Source: Desulfobaccales bacterium
GTDB lineage: Bacteria; Desulfobacterota; Desulfobaccia; Desulfobaccales; 0-14-0-80-60-11
Direction of reading: 5' to 3'
Length of the DNA: 64,000 nucleotides
NCBI GenBank assembly: GCA_037481655.1
Contig: JBBFLF010000010.1
Location: 55,462 to 119,461, forward strand
A model generated the notes under the pieces. It made no database searches. It worked only from the letters and a program-made list of their open reading frames with translations, and had not been told where the DNA came from. Positions 37,379 to 45,714 of this stretch are shown here, one piece after another; position 1 is the stretch's first letter; every line of letters begins with the position of its first letter. The position numbers and the translations under genes were made by a program.

Positions 37379-37546
37379 GGCGGAAAAAAACCGGCAAAGG
37401 CCAAACCCCAGGAAGGGTGTTCCCGCGTGCTCTTCCCATCACCACATGCCTCTCACCTTTCCCCCTTGCAAAAAGCCGGATGATGGTCAACTATGTGATA
37501 AAATGACGGCTGACCACGGCGCGGCCCGGTCCCAAGGAGGTGGCGG

Positions 37547-38539
37547 GTGCGATTCCCTTTAAGTCTCAGCCTGGAGCTGACCCGGTATTTGCTGGCCAAA
37601 CGCCTGGCCGGGGAAGAAAAATTTCCTTTGGTGCTCATGCTGGAGCCCACCCTGCAGTGCAATCTGGCCTGCCAGGGCTGCGGCCGCATCCAGGAATATC
37701 GGGAGACCCTCTCTCGGGCCCTCAGCCTGGAGGAGTGCCTCACGGCGGTGGAGGAGTGCGGCGCCCCGGTGGTGACGGTGACCGGCGGCGAGCCTTTGCT
37801 TTATCCCCCGGTCTTTGAGCTCCTGGAAGAGCTGGTGCGCCGCAAGAAGCACATCTACCTCTGCACCAACGCCATCCTGCTGGAAAAATCCCTGCCCCGC
37901 CTGCCCCGCTCCCGCCGGCTGACGTTGAGCATCCATGTGGACGGTCTGGCTCCCACCCACGACCGCCTCCTGGGCCGGCCCGGGCTTTTCGACCTGGCCC
38001 TCGGGGCCATTAAGGCCGCCAAGGCGGAGGGCTTGCGGGTCTGCACCAACACCACCATCTACAAAGAGACGGACATCAACGAAATTCAGGAGCTCTTCGG
38101 GCTCTTGACCGATGTGGGGGTGGACGGCATTCTGGTGTCGCCCGCCTTCAGCTTTGCCGGCGTCTCCCCGGAGCTTTTCCTCTCTCGGGAGGAGATCCGG
38201 GAGAAGTTCACCGCCCTGACGCTCAACGGCCGGCCGGTGCGTTATTTCAGCACGCCCCTGTATCTGAGCTTCCTCCGGGGCGAACGCCATTACGAGTGCA
38301 CCCCCTGGGCCAACCCCACCCGCAACCCCTCGGGCTGGCGTTCGCCGTGCTACCAGATCCTGGACACCCATTACCCCACTTTCCAGGAGCTTATGGAAAA
38401 GACCCCCTGGGAGAAATACGGCCCCGGGCGGGATCCCCGTTGCAGCCAGTGCATGATGCACTCCGGCTTTGAGCCCAGCGTGGTGCGCCAGATGGGCTTC
38501 AAGGACATGTGGCGCATGCTGCGCTGGAATCTCTCCTGA
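37547..38539 (+). CDS. hpnH: Adenosyl-hopene transferase HpnH (radical SAM)
   Basis: Radical SAM enzyme attaching a 5'-deoxyadenosyl group to hopene, the first step to C35 hopanoids; 330 residues. It starts with GTG at 37547, with CCAAGGAGG ten bases upstream. The cluster motif is C-x3-C-x2-C at residues 38, 42 and 45 (TLQCNLACQGCGRIQEY). TVTGGEPLLYPPVFELLEEL is the GGE SAM motif. The C-terminal region has further cysteines (RDPRCSQCMMHSGFEPSVV), as in HpnH. With shc and hpnA this implies the strain makes extended hopanoids. Confidence 0.95.
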   Translation: MRFPLSLSLELTRYLLAKRLAGEEKFPLVLMLEPTLQCNLACQGCGRIQEYRETLSRALSLEECLTAVEECGAPVVTVTGGEPLLYPPVFELLEELVRRKKHIYLCTNAILLEKSLPRLPRSRRLTLSIHVDGLAPTHDRLLGRPGLFDLALGAIKAAKAEGLRVCTNTTIYKETDINEIQELFGLLTDVGVDGILVSPAFSFAGVSPELFLSREEIREKFTALTLNGRPVRYFSTPLYLSFLRGERHYECTPWANPTRNPSGWRSPCYQILDTHYPTFQELMEKTPWEKYGPGRDPRCSQCMMHSGFEPSVVRQMGFKDMWRMLRWNLS

Positions 38540-38556
38540 GACCAAAGGGGCCAGGG

Positions 38557-40383
38557 GTGGAGGGAGACCTCCGGGCCTCGTCCGTTCCCTTTCCAGGATT
38601 CCGGCCCCGGCCGGCCCTTGCCGTACTGCTGGCCGGGGTGGCTGTGGGCTACGGCTTCTGCCTCACCCGGCTGCCCCTGATCCGGGCCGAGGCCCTGTAT
38701 GCCCTCATTCCCCGGGAGATGTTGGCCTCCCATGACTGGCTCACCCCCACCCTGCAGGGCCTGCCTTATCTGGACAAACCGCCGCTGCTTTACTGGCTGA
38801 ACGCCCTGATCTTCGGAAGCCTGGGAATCGGCGAGGCCACCTGCCACCTCGTGAATCTTCCTCTCGCTCTCCTGACTGTCTGGCTCACCTGGCGCCTGGG
38901 GCGGGAGCTTATCCCGGAGCGGGCGGCGCTTGTGGGGGCCGGGGTGCTGGCCGCCAGCCTGGGTTTTTTTATCCTGCACCTGCAACTCCTCCCCGACCAC
39001 CTCATCACTCTGTGGCTGCTTTCGGCGCTGTGGTGCTGGCACCGCGGGCTTGCCGCCCCTACCCGGCTTACGGAGTTGGGATTTTTTGTCTGCCTGACGG
39101 GGGGCTTTTTCAGCAAAGGGCTCATCGGCTTGGTCTTTCCCCTGACCATTGTGGCTCTCACTTCCCTGGCCGCCGGCCGCCGGGAAGGCCTCAGGGTGCT
39201 CGGCTCTTTCCCCGGCTGGCTGCTGGCCGTTCTGCCCGTGGCCGGCTGGCTGCTGCTCCTGGAGCACCGCCATCCGGGCTTTATCTGGCACTTTCTCATC
39301 AACGAGCAGGTGCGGCGTTTTCTGGGGGCCCGGGAACCCCTGGATGTCCAGGGCTTTTCGCTCCCGGCGTTCTGGCTCCTCACCCTGTTGTGGCTGATGC
39401 CCTGGACGCCTCTTCTCCCCGCCGCGGCGGCCCAGGCCTGGCGGGCGGCTGTAGGCACCGGTCCCCACCGGCTGGGGGGTTCCCTCCTCCTCTGGCCGGC
39501 GGTGATCCTCGGGTTTTATTCTTTCTCCAGCTGCCGGGTGGAATACTATCCCCTGCCGGCCCTTCCGGCTCTGGCGCTTTTGGTGGGCTGGCGCCTGGAC
39601 CTGAGCCTGGCCCTCCCCCGGGACCGCCTTCTCACCGCCGCCCTGCTCTTCCTGGCCGGGCTGGCTTTTTTGGCCGGGCTGGCGTTGCCCTCCCTGGAGA
39701 CGCTGCTGACGGCCAACCGCCGGGAATTTGCCGGCCTCACCAATGCACTGGCGCCGCTTCTGCCCTGGGGCACGCTGCCATTGGCCATGGTGGCTTTGAC
39801 CGGGGCCTGGGCGGGGCGCCGCCGGCCCCGGGTGGCCCTGGCCTCCCTGGCAGGGGTGGGGCTGGGGCTGCTGACGGCCGGTTTCCTCTCCGTCACCGCC
39901 CTCTCCCCTTTCCTGAGCGATCGTCTCCCGGGGGAATGGCTGAGACAGCACGCCCGGCCCGAAGATCTGGTGGTTCTGGACACGGTGGAGGAATATGAGT
40001 ATGCCGCCTCCCTGGCCTGGTACGCCGGTTTCCGGGTCCACCTGGTGGTGCGGGAGGGGTTGCCCCGCTTTCCCCGGCCGGTGCCGCCGGAAGAGAACTA
40101 CCTTCTCTCCCCGGAGGACCTGGAAAGGCTGTGGGACAGCCCCCGACGGGTCTGGGTCCTGGTGGAGACCGGGGTGCCCCCCCGAAAGCCCTGGCAGGAC
40201 TCAGAGGCGGTCGCCACTTTCCCCGGGCGCCACCTCCATGTCAACCGGGCTTCCGGAGATGGTTGCCGGGGGGAGGGAAAAGGTCTATCATCTAGGCAAT
40301 TCTCCACAGCCTGGCCGACACCGGGAGAAACCGCCGGCGGCTTGCCCGGAGCAGCGAGGCCGGGGCAGCCGACGTCACAATGA
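38557..40383 (+). CDS. GT39/ArnT-like polyprenyl-phosphate glycosyltransferase, membrane protein
   Basis: Polytopic membrane protein of about 608 residues with 11 or more hydrophobic segments. The first periplasmic loop carries IRAEALYALIPREMLASHDW, then LTPTLQGLPYLDKPPLLYWL, which matches the ArnT/PMT family (an acidic residue followed by R/L-Y-A and the DKPPLLYWL helix). Such enzymes transfer a sugar from a polyprenyl phosphate to lipid A or other acceptors outside the membrane. The start is uncertain: GTG 38557 is just past the hpnH stop and has AAAGGGG ahead; an overlapping GTG at 38509 is possible. Adjacency to hpnH suggests a glycolipid or hopanoid target, but this is only context. Confidence 0.82.
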   Translation: MEGDLRASSVPFPGFRPRPALAVLLAGVAVGYGFCLTRLPLIRAEALYALIPREMLASHDWLTPTLQGLPYLDKPPLLYWLNALIFGSLGIGEATCHLVNLPLALLTVWLTWRLGRELIPERAALVGAGVLAASLGFFILHLQLLPDHLITLWLLSALWCWHRGLAAPTRLTELGFFVCLTGGFFSKGLIGLVFPLTIVALTSLAAGRREGLRVLGSFPGWLLAVLPVAGWLLLLEHRHPGFIWHFLINEQVRRFLGAREPLDVQGFSLPAFWLLTLLWLMPWTPLLPAAAAQAWRAAVGTGPHRLGGSLLLWPAVILGFYSFSSCRVEYYPLPALPALALLVGWRLDLSLALPRDRLLTAALLFLAGLAFLAGLALPSLETLLTANRREFAGLTNALAPLLPWGTLPLAMVALTGAWAGRRRPRVALASLAGVGLGLLTAGFLSVTALSPFLSDRLPGEWLRQHARPEDLVVLDTVEEYEYAASLAWYAGFRVHLVVREGLPRFPRPVPPEENYLLSPEDLERLWDSPRRVWVLVETGVPPRKPWQDSEAVATFPGRHLHVNRASGDGCRGEGKGLSSRQFSTAWPTPGETAGGLPGAARPGQPTSQ

Positions 40384-40392
40384 GCCTGTCCC

Positions 40393-41088
40393 ATGATCCC
40401 CCTGCGCGACAACATCCCCTCCCGCCACCCGCCCCTCATCACCTATCTCCTCATCGGGGCCAATATCCTGATATTTTTCTTTCAGCTCAGCCTGGGGCAG
40501 GGAGAGCTGGAGCGGCTCATCTTTACCTACGGCTTCATTCCGGGGCGCTTTGTGGCCCACCTGGGCGAGGTGCCCCTCACCGCGCTTTTCACCCCGGTAT
40601 TCACTTCCATGTTCCTGCACGGCGGCTGGCTCCACCTCATCGGCAATGTCTGGACCCTGTTCATCTTCGGGGACAATGTGGAGGACACCCTGGGGCATGG
40701 CCTTTACTTCCTTTTTTACCTGGCCAGCGGGGTGGTGGCGGCCTTTGCCCAGATGGCGGCCGGCCCTTTTTCGCCGGTGCCCATGATCGGGGCCAGCGGC
40801 GCCATCGGCGGGGTGATGGGCGCCTATTTCGCCCTCTTCCCCCAGGCCCGCATCCTCACCCTGGTGCCCGTCTTCTTGTTTCTGATCATTGAGGTGCCGG
40901 CCTACATCTTTCTCGGGGTCTGGTTTGTGATGCAGTTCTTTATGGGCACGGTGGCCTTTATGGGGCCCGGGGTCAAAGGGGGCGTGGCCTTCTGGGCGCA
41001 TGTGGGGGGTTTTGCCGCCGGCTATGGCCTCATCCGTCTGCTGGTCCGAACGCCTTCCTTTAGGTATGCGGCCCGGCGCGGCTGGTGA
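40393..41088 (+). CDS. Rhomboid-family intramembrane serine protease
   Basis: Protein of 231 residues with six transmembrane helices. The catalytic serine is in MIGASGAIGGVMGAYFALFP and the histidine in FWAHVGGFAAGYGLI. The WR-like and HxxxN features are LHGGWLHLIGNVWTLFIFGD (His-Gly-Gly, His-Leu-Ile-Gly-Asn). It starts at ATG 40393, 9 bases after the GT39 gene, and overlaps the following TPR gene by GTGA. It belongs to the bacterial type often annotated only as rhomboid family; the substrate is unknown. Confidence 0.93.
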   Translation: MIPLRDNIPSRHPPLITYLLIGANILIFFFQLSLGQGELERLIFTYGFIPGRFVAHLGEVPLTALFTPVFTSMFLHGGWLHLIGNVWTLFIFGDNVEDTLGHGLYFLFYLASGVVAAFAQMAAGPFSPVPMIGASGAIGGVMGAYFALFPQARILTLVPVFLFLIIEVPAYIFLGVWFVMQFFMGTVAFMGPGVKGGVAFWAHVGGFAAGYGLIRLLVRTPSFRYAARRGW

Positions 41089-41864
41089 GGTTCCCGGCCT
41101 GGCTGGGGATCACAGTGAGGTCTAAGGTGAAGTGGTATCTACCAGGTAGCGCCTTTCTGGCATTATGGCTGGCTTGGGTCCCTCTGGCGGCTTTGGCCCG
41201 GGAGGCCCAGCCCAGCCTCAGTGAAGTGAAGCTGCAGCAGGGCGAAGCGGCCCTGAAGGAGCAGCGCTTTGCGGAGGCCCGCCGGCATTTCCGCAAAGCC
41301 CTGGAGGCGGAGCCCGACTCGGCCACCGCCTATCATGGCCTGGGCCTGGCCCTGGCGGGGCTGAAGGACTACCGGGAGGCAGCCCAGGCCTTTCAGCAGG
41401 CGGCGCGGCTGTCGCCCACCTGGGGGCAGGCCTTTCTCTCTCTGGGCCTGGCCCACTACAAACTGGGGGAATGGCGGGCCGCCCAGGAGGCATGGGAAAA
41501 GGCCCTCTCTTTGGAGCCACAGAACCATGAGGCCCTCTATTACCTGGGCCTGGTGCACGGCCGGCAGGGGCGCCACGGCGAGGCCCGGGAGGCCTTTGAG
41601 CGGGCCCTGGCGGTGCAGCCAGAGTTCGCCCCGGCGCAAAAGAACCTGGGGCTGGCCCTTCTGAAGCTGAAGCGCTTCCCGGAGGCCGCCGAGGCCTTCC
41701 GGAAGGCGGTGCGCCTCAACCCCAAGGACGCGGAAGCCCGCCTGGGACTGTGGGCCGCGTATGTGCGCACCGGGGAAAAGGACAAGGCTGAGCGGGAATT
41801 CCAGACCCTGAAGCTCCTGGACCCCGAGCTGGCCCAAAAGTGGCGGGAGGCGGTGCCGGAGTGA
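41085..41864 (+). CDS. Exported TPR-repeat protein
   Basis: Protein of 259 residues starting at GTG 41085, overlapping the rhomboid stop. A hydrophobic N-terminal segment (GSAFLALWLAWVPLAALARE) looks like a signal peptide or anchor. About six TPR units follow (QQGEAALKEQRFAEARRHFR, KDYREAAQAFQQAARLSPTW, RHGEAREAFERALAVQPEFA, KRFPEAAEAFRKAVRLNPKD). It is likely a scaffold acting at the membrane with the rhomboid; that pairing is inference from the overlap. Confidence 0.87.
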   Translation: MRFPAWLGITVRSKVKWYLPGSAFLALWLAWVPLAALAREAQPSLSEVKLQQGEAALKEQRFAEARRHFRKALEAEPDSATAYHGLGLALAGLKDYREAAQAFQQAARLSPTWGQAFLSLGLAHYKLGEWRAAQEAWEKALSLEPQNHEALYYLGLVHGRQGRHGEAREAFERALAVQPEFAPAQKNLGLALLKLKRFPEAAEAFRKAVRLNPKDAEARLGLWAAYVRTGEKDKAEREFQTLKLLDPELAQKWREAVPE

Positions 41865-41905
41865 CAGGGCGGAATGTCAGCCACCTGGGGAAACGGGGAG
41901 GGGAG

Positions 41906-42973
41906 ATGCTCTCCCCCTTGCTGGCCCAGGTCCGGCATAACTGCCATCTGGCCAGCAGCGCCCAGGCGGGGTATTACTCCCTGTGCGGGTTCCTGTTGAG
42001 ACTAAGGGCCCTGTACAAATGGGAGCAGGGGTGGCCGCCGTGGCGGGAGCCGGAACCTGAGGCGGTGCTGGAGTGGGTGGCGGGGGTGGAGAGCGCCTGG
42101 GAGGCCCTGGAAGACGCCCCCCTGGCCGACCTGGAGGTGCAGGAGGAGACCTTCGGCCCCTTTGAGATCGAGGCCCTCAATGCCCGCCTGCAATCCCTGG
42201 GCCTGGCGTATGGCGCCGGTTATACCCGGGGGCTGGCCCCCACCTTCTTCCTGGGGGAGCTCCTGGAGCGCCGGCAGGAGGACGGCCTCACCATCCTCAT
42301 CCTGGGGGACGAATGGGCCCGGGACCTGGATGGCACTCCGGCCCTGCGCCAGGGCTCCCTGATCTATGCCCGCCGCCAGGCTCTGGAATACTACCTCTGG
42401 GACCGCCTCTCGGACCCGGCCCAGCAGGGCGATGCCCGGGTGGCCGCCGCCCTGGCGGCCTTCGGCCTGGAGCTTCACCGGTTGGTGGCTGATCCTGAGC
42501 GTTACCGGGAGGGCTTCCGGGACTTGGCGGCCGTGGAGCTGGAGACCTACATCCGCCACGAAATCGGCGAAGCCCAAGACACGGAACTTGGGGAGGCGTT
42601 TCCGCTCCTGTTGGAGCTCTTTCCCCAAACCCGCATTGAGCTGTGGCTCCGGGGTCTCAAGGATGCCCTGGCGGATGTCCATGAGGCCGGCCGGCTGGCG
42701 TATATCATCGAGAGGCGTCTCCTGGCGTCGGCGGCCCTGTTTTTCGCCTTTCAGCCGGGCCTGTATCCCCTGCTCCTGCCGGAGGTGAATGCCGTGTCCT
42801 GTCGGCTGCTGGCGGGAGACTGGCAGGCCCTGGCGGCAGCCCGGCAGGCGGCCCGGGACCGCCTGGCGGCCGAGGCGGCCCAGGTGCGGGAGCTCACCCT
42901 GGCTCTGGCGGATACCCCGGCCCGCCTGGGTAAGGAGCTCTCCCGGCGGTTCCTGGCGCCCTTGGGGCTCTAA
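41906..42973 (+). CDS. Hypothetical protein, probably Sfum_1244 family
   Basis: Protein of 355 residues; ATG 41906 with GGGGAGGGGAG ahead is the best start. It opens VRHNCHLASSAQAGYYSLCG, then FLLRLRALYKWEQGWPPW, and contains FGPFEIEALNARLQSLGLAY and YTRGLAPTFFLGELLERRQE. I associate these with the Desulfobacterota-specific family known as Sfum_1244, with moderate certainty. It is mostly helical, without signal peptide, metal motif or known catalytic signature. It follows the TPR gene by 41 bases. The function is unknown. Confidence 0.7.
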   Translation: MLSPLLAQVRHNCHLASSAQAGYYSLCGFLLRLRALYKWEQGWPPWREPEPEAVLEWVAGVESAWEALEDAPLADLEVQEETFGPFEIEALNARLQSLGLAYGAGYTRGLAPTFFLGELLERRQEDGLTILILGDEWARDLDGTPALRQGSLIYARRQALEYYLWDRLSDPAQQGDARVAAALAAFGLELHRLVADPERYREGFRDLAAVELETYIRHEIGEAQDTELGEAFPLLLELFPQTRIELWLRGLKDALADVHEAGRLAYIIERRLLASAALFFAFQPGLYPLLLPEVNAVSCRLLAGDWQALAAARQAARDRLAAEAAQVRELTLALADTPARLGKELSRRFLAPLGL

Positions 42974-43026
42974 GGTGGGAGGTGCGGCGATGGGGGATCC
43001 TGCGGCCATCTGAGAAAGGGGCAGGG

Positions 43027-43503
43027 ATGCGGAGAGTCCTTTTCCGGAAGAGAAAAATGAAGTGGTTGGTTCCGGTATACCTGATTGCCTTACTCCTCGC
43101 CGCCACGCCAACGGTCCTGGCCCTGACCCCACCGCCGGACCAGGTGCGCCGCAGTTGGCAGAAGCGCTTTGAGGAGCTGGACCGCAACCGGGACGGCCGG
43201 GTGAGCCGGGCGGAATATCTGGAGTTTTTCGGGGGAACTTCCGGGATGCGCCGGCAATATTTCGAGTATGAATTTCGCCTTTATGACCGCAACGGCGACG
43301 GGTTCATTTCCTGGGAGGAGCACCAGACGCCGGTGGGGCCGGAGGATGAGTTCCGGGCCCTGGACCGCAACGGCGACGGCCGCCTCAGCCGGGAGGAGTT
43401 CCGCTTCCGCTACCGGGAGCAGGACTTCCCCCGGCTGGACCGCAACCGGGACGGCTACATCAGCCGGGAAGAGTTCCTTCAGTCACCGAGACATCGCCGG
43501 TGA
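43027..43503 (+). CDS. Secreted protein with four EF-hand calcium-binding loops
   Basis: Protein of 158 residues from ATG 43027. A basic N-terminus and hydrophobic stretch (WLVPVYLIALLLAATPTVLA) form a signal peptide. Four canonical calcium loops follow: DRNRDGRVSRAE, DRNGDGFISWEE, DRNGDGRLSREE and DRNRDGYISREE, each with Asp at positions 1, 3 (or Asn) and 5 and Glu at 12. The loops are arranged as two pairs separated by about 25-40 residues. It probably binds calcium in the periplasm or outside the cell; the partner is unknown. Confidence 0.9.
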   Translation: MRRVLFRKRKMKWLVPVYLIALLLAATPTVLALTPPPDQVRRSWQKRFEELDRNRDGRVSRAEYLEFFGGTSGMRRQYFEYEFRLYDRNGDGFISWEEHQTPVGPEDEFRALDRNGDGRLSREEFRFRYREQDFPRLDRNRDGYISREEFLQSPRHRR

Positions 43504-43615
43504 TCGGCCAGGATTTCGGGGAAGGAGCAGCTTGTCGGCCCCGGCTCTAAACAGGCTTAGAACGGAGGTCTCACCCATCCCGGCTCCCTGTGGAAAGCTG
43601 AGGAGATGATACGCC

Positions 43616-45217
43616 ATGGCCACCCCGTGGGTCATCCTCTGCCCCTGTCAGGATCTGCCCGCCGAGCCTTCGGTCCTGGCCCGGCGGCTGGAACGGGCCG
43701 GCGCCGCCGTCAGGGTTTCGCCTCCTCTGTGCACACCGGCGGGGCTGGCGGAGCTGGAGGCCCTGGGAGAGCCGGCCGAGGGGGTCCTCCTGGCCGCCTG
43801 CGGGCCGCTGTCGCGGCAGGTCCTGCCGGTTTGCCAGCCCTTTCCCGTGGTGGATCTCCTCAGCGCCGCGGACCTGGAGGAGGCCGTGGGTCGGGTGCTG
43901 GCGGCCCTGGCCCGTCCCCTCCCCCCGCCTGCCCCGCTTCGCCTGCGCTCCCGGGAGGTCCTGGTCGTCGGCGGCGGCATCGCCGGGGTGCAGGCCGCCC
44001 TGGACCTGGCAGAGGCCGGGATCCTGGTCCACCTCTTCGACGCCGCCCTGTCCATCGGCGGCACCATGGCCCGGTTGGACAAGACCTTCCCCACCCTGGA
44101 CTGCTCCATCTGCATCCTGGGCCCCCGGCTGGTGGAGGCGGCCTCCCACCCCCGCATCAACCTCATCACCTGGGGGGAGTTGGAGCAGATCAGCGGCCGG
44201 GCCGGGGATTTCCAGGTGGAAATCACCGAAAAGCCCCGCTATGTGGACATGAGCCGGTGTGTGGGCTGCGGCGCCTGCAGCCGGGTCTGCCCCGTCATCC
44301 TGCCCAGCCGCTGGAATCTGGGGCTCTCCCCCCGCAAGTGCATCCGCATCGTCTTTGCCCAGGCGGTGCCGCTCAGGGCCACCCTGGAGCGGGAGTATTG
44401 CATTGACTGCCGCCTGTGTGAGAGTGCCTGCGAGCGGCAGGCCATTGACTTGGCGGCCCGGCCCCGGACCCGGATCCTCCATGTGGCTGCCATCGTAGTG
44501 GCCACCGGCGCAGTGCCCTTAAGCCCCCGCCTCAAGGGGGAATATCATTACGGCGACCACCGGCGGGTGCTCACCGGCCTGGAATTCGAGCGCCTGGTGT
44601 GCGCCACCGGACCCACCGGCGGCGCCTTGGTGGGCCCTGACGGCCGGCCCCTGAAGAGTCTGGCTTTCATCCAATGCGCCGGCTCCCGGGACCGGCGGTT
44701 TCTCCCCTATTGTTCCGGCATCTGCTGTGCCGCCTCCCTGAAACAGGCCCTCATCGCCAAGGAGCACGACCCCGAAGTGGAGATCACCGTCTTTTTCAAT
44801 GACCTGCGCTTGGCCGGCAAGGGGGGCGAAGATCTTTTGCACCGGGCCCGGGAGGCGGGCATCCGCCTGGTGCAGGGCCTGCCGGGAGCCATCGAGCCTG
44901 ACCCGGACGGCGGCGTCCGAATCATCTCTGCGGCCCTGGCCGGCGGCGGACCCCGGCGCCTCCGAGTGGACCTGGCGGTCCTGGCCGTGGGCCTGGCGCC
45001 GCCCCCACCCCACCCGGTCCTGGAGGACCTTATCGGCCCCCGGGATGTGAGCGGCTTTTACCAGGCGGCGGACCCGGTGCTGGCTCCCCTGGACGCTTGC
45101 ACCCCCGGAGTTTTCTTCGCCGGCACCTGCTTGGGCCCCAAGGACATCACGGAAAGCGTCTCCCAAGGGAGTGCCGCCGCCGCCCGGGTGCTCACTTTTT
45201 TGCGCTCCGCCTTCTGA
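43616..45217 (+). CDS. HdrA-like FAD/iron-sulfur protein, no HdrB/HdrC partner in window
   Basis: Flavoprotein of 533 residues related to heterodisulfide reductase subunit A. The FAD motif VLVVGGGIAGVQAALDLAEA starts near 116. LDKTFPTLDCSICILGPRLV, then EAASHPRINLITWGE, is a typical HdrA stretch. Two [4Fe-4S] motifs follow (CVGCGACSRVCP, CIDCRLCESACE), then VIQCAGSRD-like FIQCAGSRDRRFLPYCSGIC. The first 110 residues (VILCPCQ, ACGPLSRQVLP) resemble the N-terminal domain of long HdrA proteins. It likely passes or bifurcates electrons, but hdrB/hdrC, mvhD/flox or QmoC genes are missing here. It is not obviously linked to the operon that follows, which has its own promoter. Confidence 0.88.
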   Translation: MATPWVILCPCQDLPAEPSVLARRLERAGAAVRVSPPLCTPAGLAELEALGEPAEGVLLAACGPLSRQVLPVCQPFPVVDLLSAADLEEAVGRVLAALARPLPPPAPLRLRSREVLVVGGGIAGVQAALDLAEAGILVHLFDAALSIGGTMARLDKTFPTLDCSICILGPRLVEAASHPRINLITWGELEQISGRAGDFQVEITEKPRYVDMSRCVGCGACSRVCPVILPSRWNLGLSPRKCIRIVFAQAVPLRATLEREYCIDCRLCESACERQAIDLAARPRTRILHVAAIVVATGAVPLSPRLKGEYHYGDHRRVLTGLEFERLVCATGPTGGALVGPDGRPLKSLAFIQCAGSRDRRFLPYCSGICCAASLKQALIAKEHDPEVEITVFFNDLRLAGKGGEDLLHRAREAGIRLVQGLPGAIEPDPDGGVRIISAALAGGGPRRLRVDLAVLAVGLAPPPPHPVLEDLIGPRDVSGFYQAADPVLAPLDACTPGVFFAGTCLGPKDITESVSQGSAAAARVLTFLRSAF

Positions 45218-45249
45218 CCGCATCGGTTGGCCGCGGCTCGTGAGGCGCC

Positions 45250-45278
45250 TTGACAGCTTACCTGTTGTAATTTAAACT
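45250..45278 (+). promoter_or_regulatory. Promoter of the ubiquitin-like conjugation operon
   Basis: TTGACA at 45250-45255, a 17-base spacer, then TAAACT at 45273-45278, in an AT-rich pocket directly after the HdrA-like gene. Transcription would start near 45285, so the operon is probably independent of upstream genes. No operator repeat was recognised. Confidence 0.6.
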
Positions 45279-45348
45279 AAATTAGGTGCAAAAGCGGCTC
45301 AGGGAGCGGGGCCCGGAAGACCGGGATTCGGACCTGGCGGAGGTTGGC

Positions 45349-45714
45349 ATGAGCTCACAGGAACTGCAGGAAGAACGGGTGGCGGCGCCGCTCCCGGAGC
45401 GGCTGCCGTTGGTGCTGGAAATCCTTCCCGGCCAGGCGGCGGAGGGGCTGGTGGCCATCTTCGAGGCCGGGGAGTACGAGCATGCCGACCTGGCGGAGCT
45501 CTGCCAGCGGGCCCTGGAGCGCCAGGACCTCAGCATCGAGGAGCAGCTGGTGCTGGAGGACATCCGGCGCCAGTTGCAGGGCGGCAAGCTGCTCTGCCGG
45601 GGCCGGGAATTGCCGGGGTCGCCTCTGACCGTGGCCACCCTGGAAGAGACCGAGGCCGGAGAGCGCTATTTCTATGTGGCCGTGCGGGCCATCCGGCCCC
45701 AGGAGGGAGGGTAG
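45349..45714 (+). CDS. Ubiquitin-like modifier protein with C-terminal Gly-Gly
   Basis: Protein of 121 residues from ATG 45349 (GGAGG five bases upstream); a GTG at 45286 would add 21. The C-terminal half aligns by eye with ubiquitin strands 3-5: GGKLLCRGRELPG (compare QQRLIFAGKQLED), then RYFYVAVRAIRPQEGG (compare TLHLVLRLRGG), ending exactly in Gly-Gly. Residues 19-40 (LPLVLEILPGQ, GLVAIFEA) could be strands 1-2. A long helix (46-78) is larger than in ubiquitin. It is first in an operon with E2-, JAB- and E1-like genes, as expected for the conjugated modifier. Caveat: the Gly-Gly codons (GGA GGG) also form the ribosome site of the next gene, so the tail could be fortuitous. Confidence 0.7.
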   Translation: MSSQELQEERVAAPLPERLPLVLEILPGQAAEGLVAIFEAGEYEHADLAELCQRALERQDLSIEEQLVLEDIRRQLQGGKLLCRGRELPGSPLTVATLEETEAGERYFYVAVRAIRPQEGG

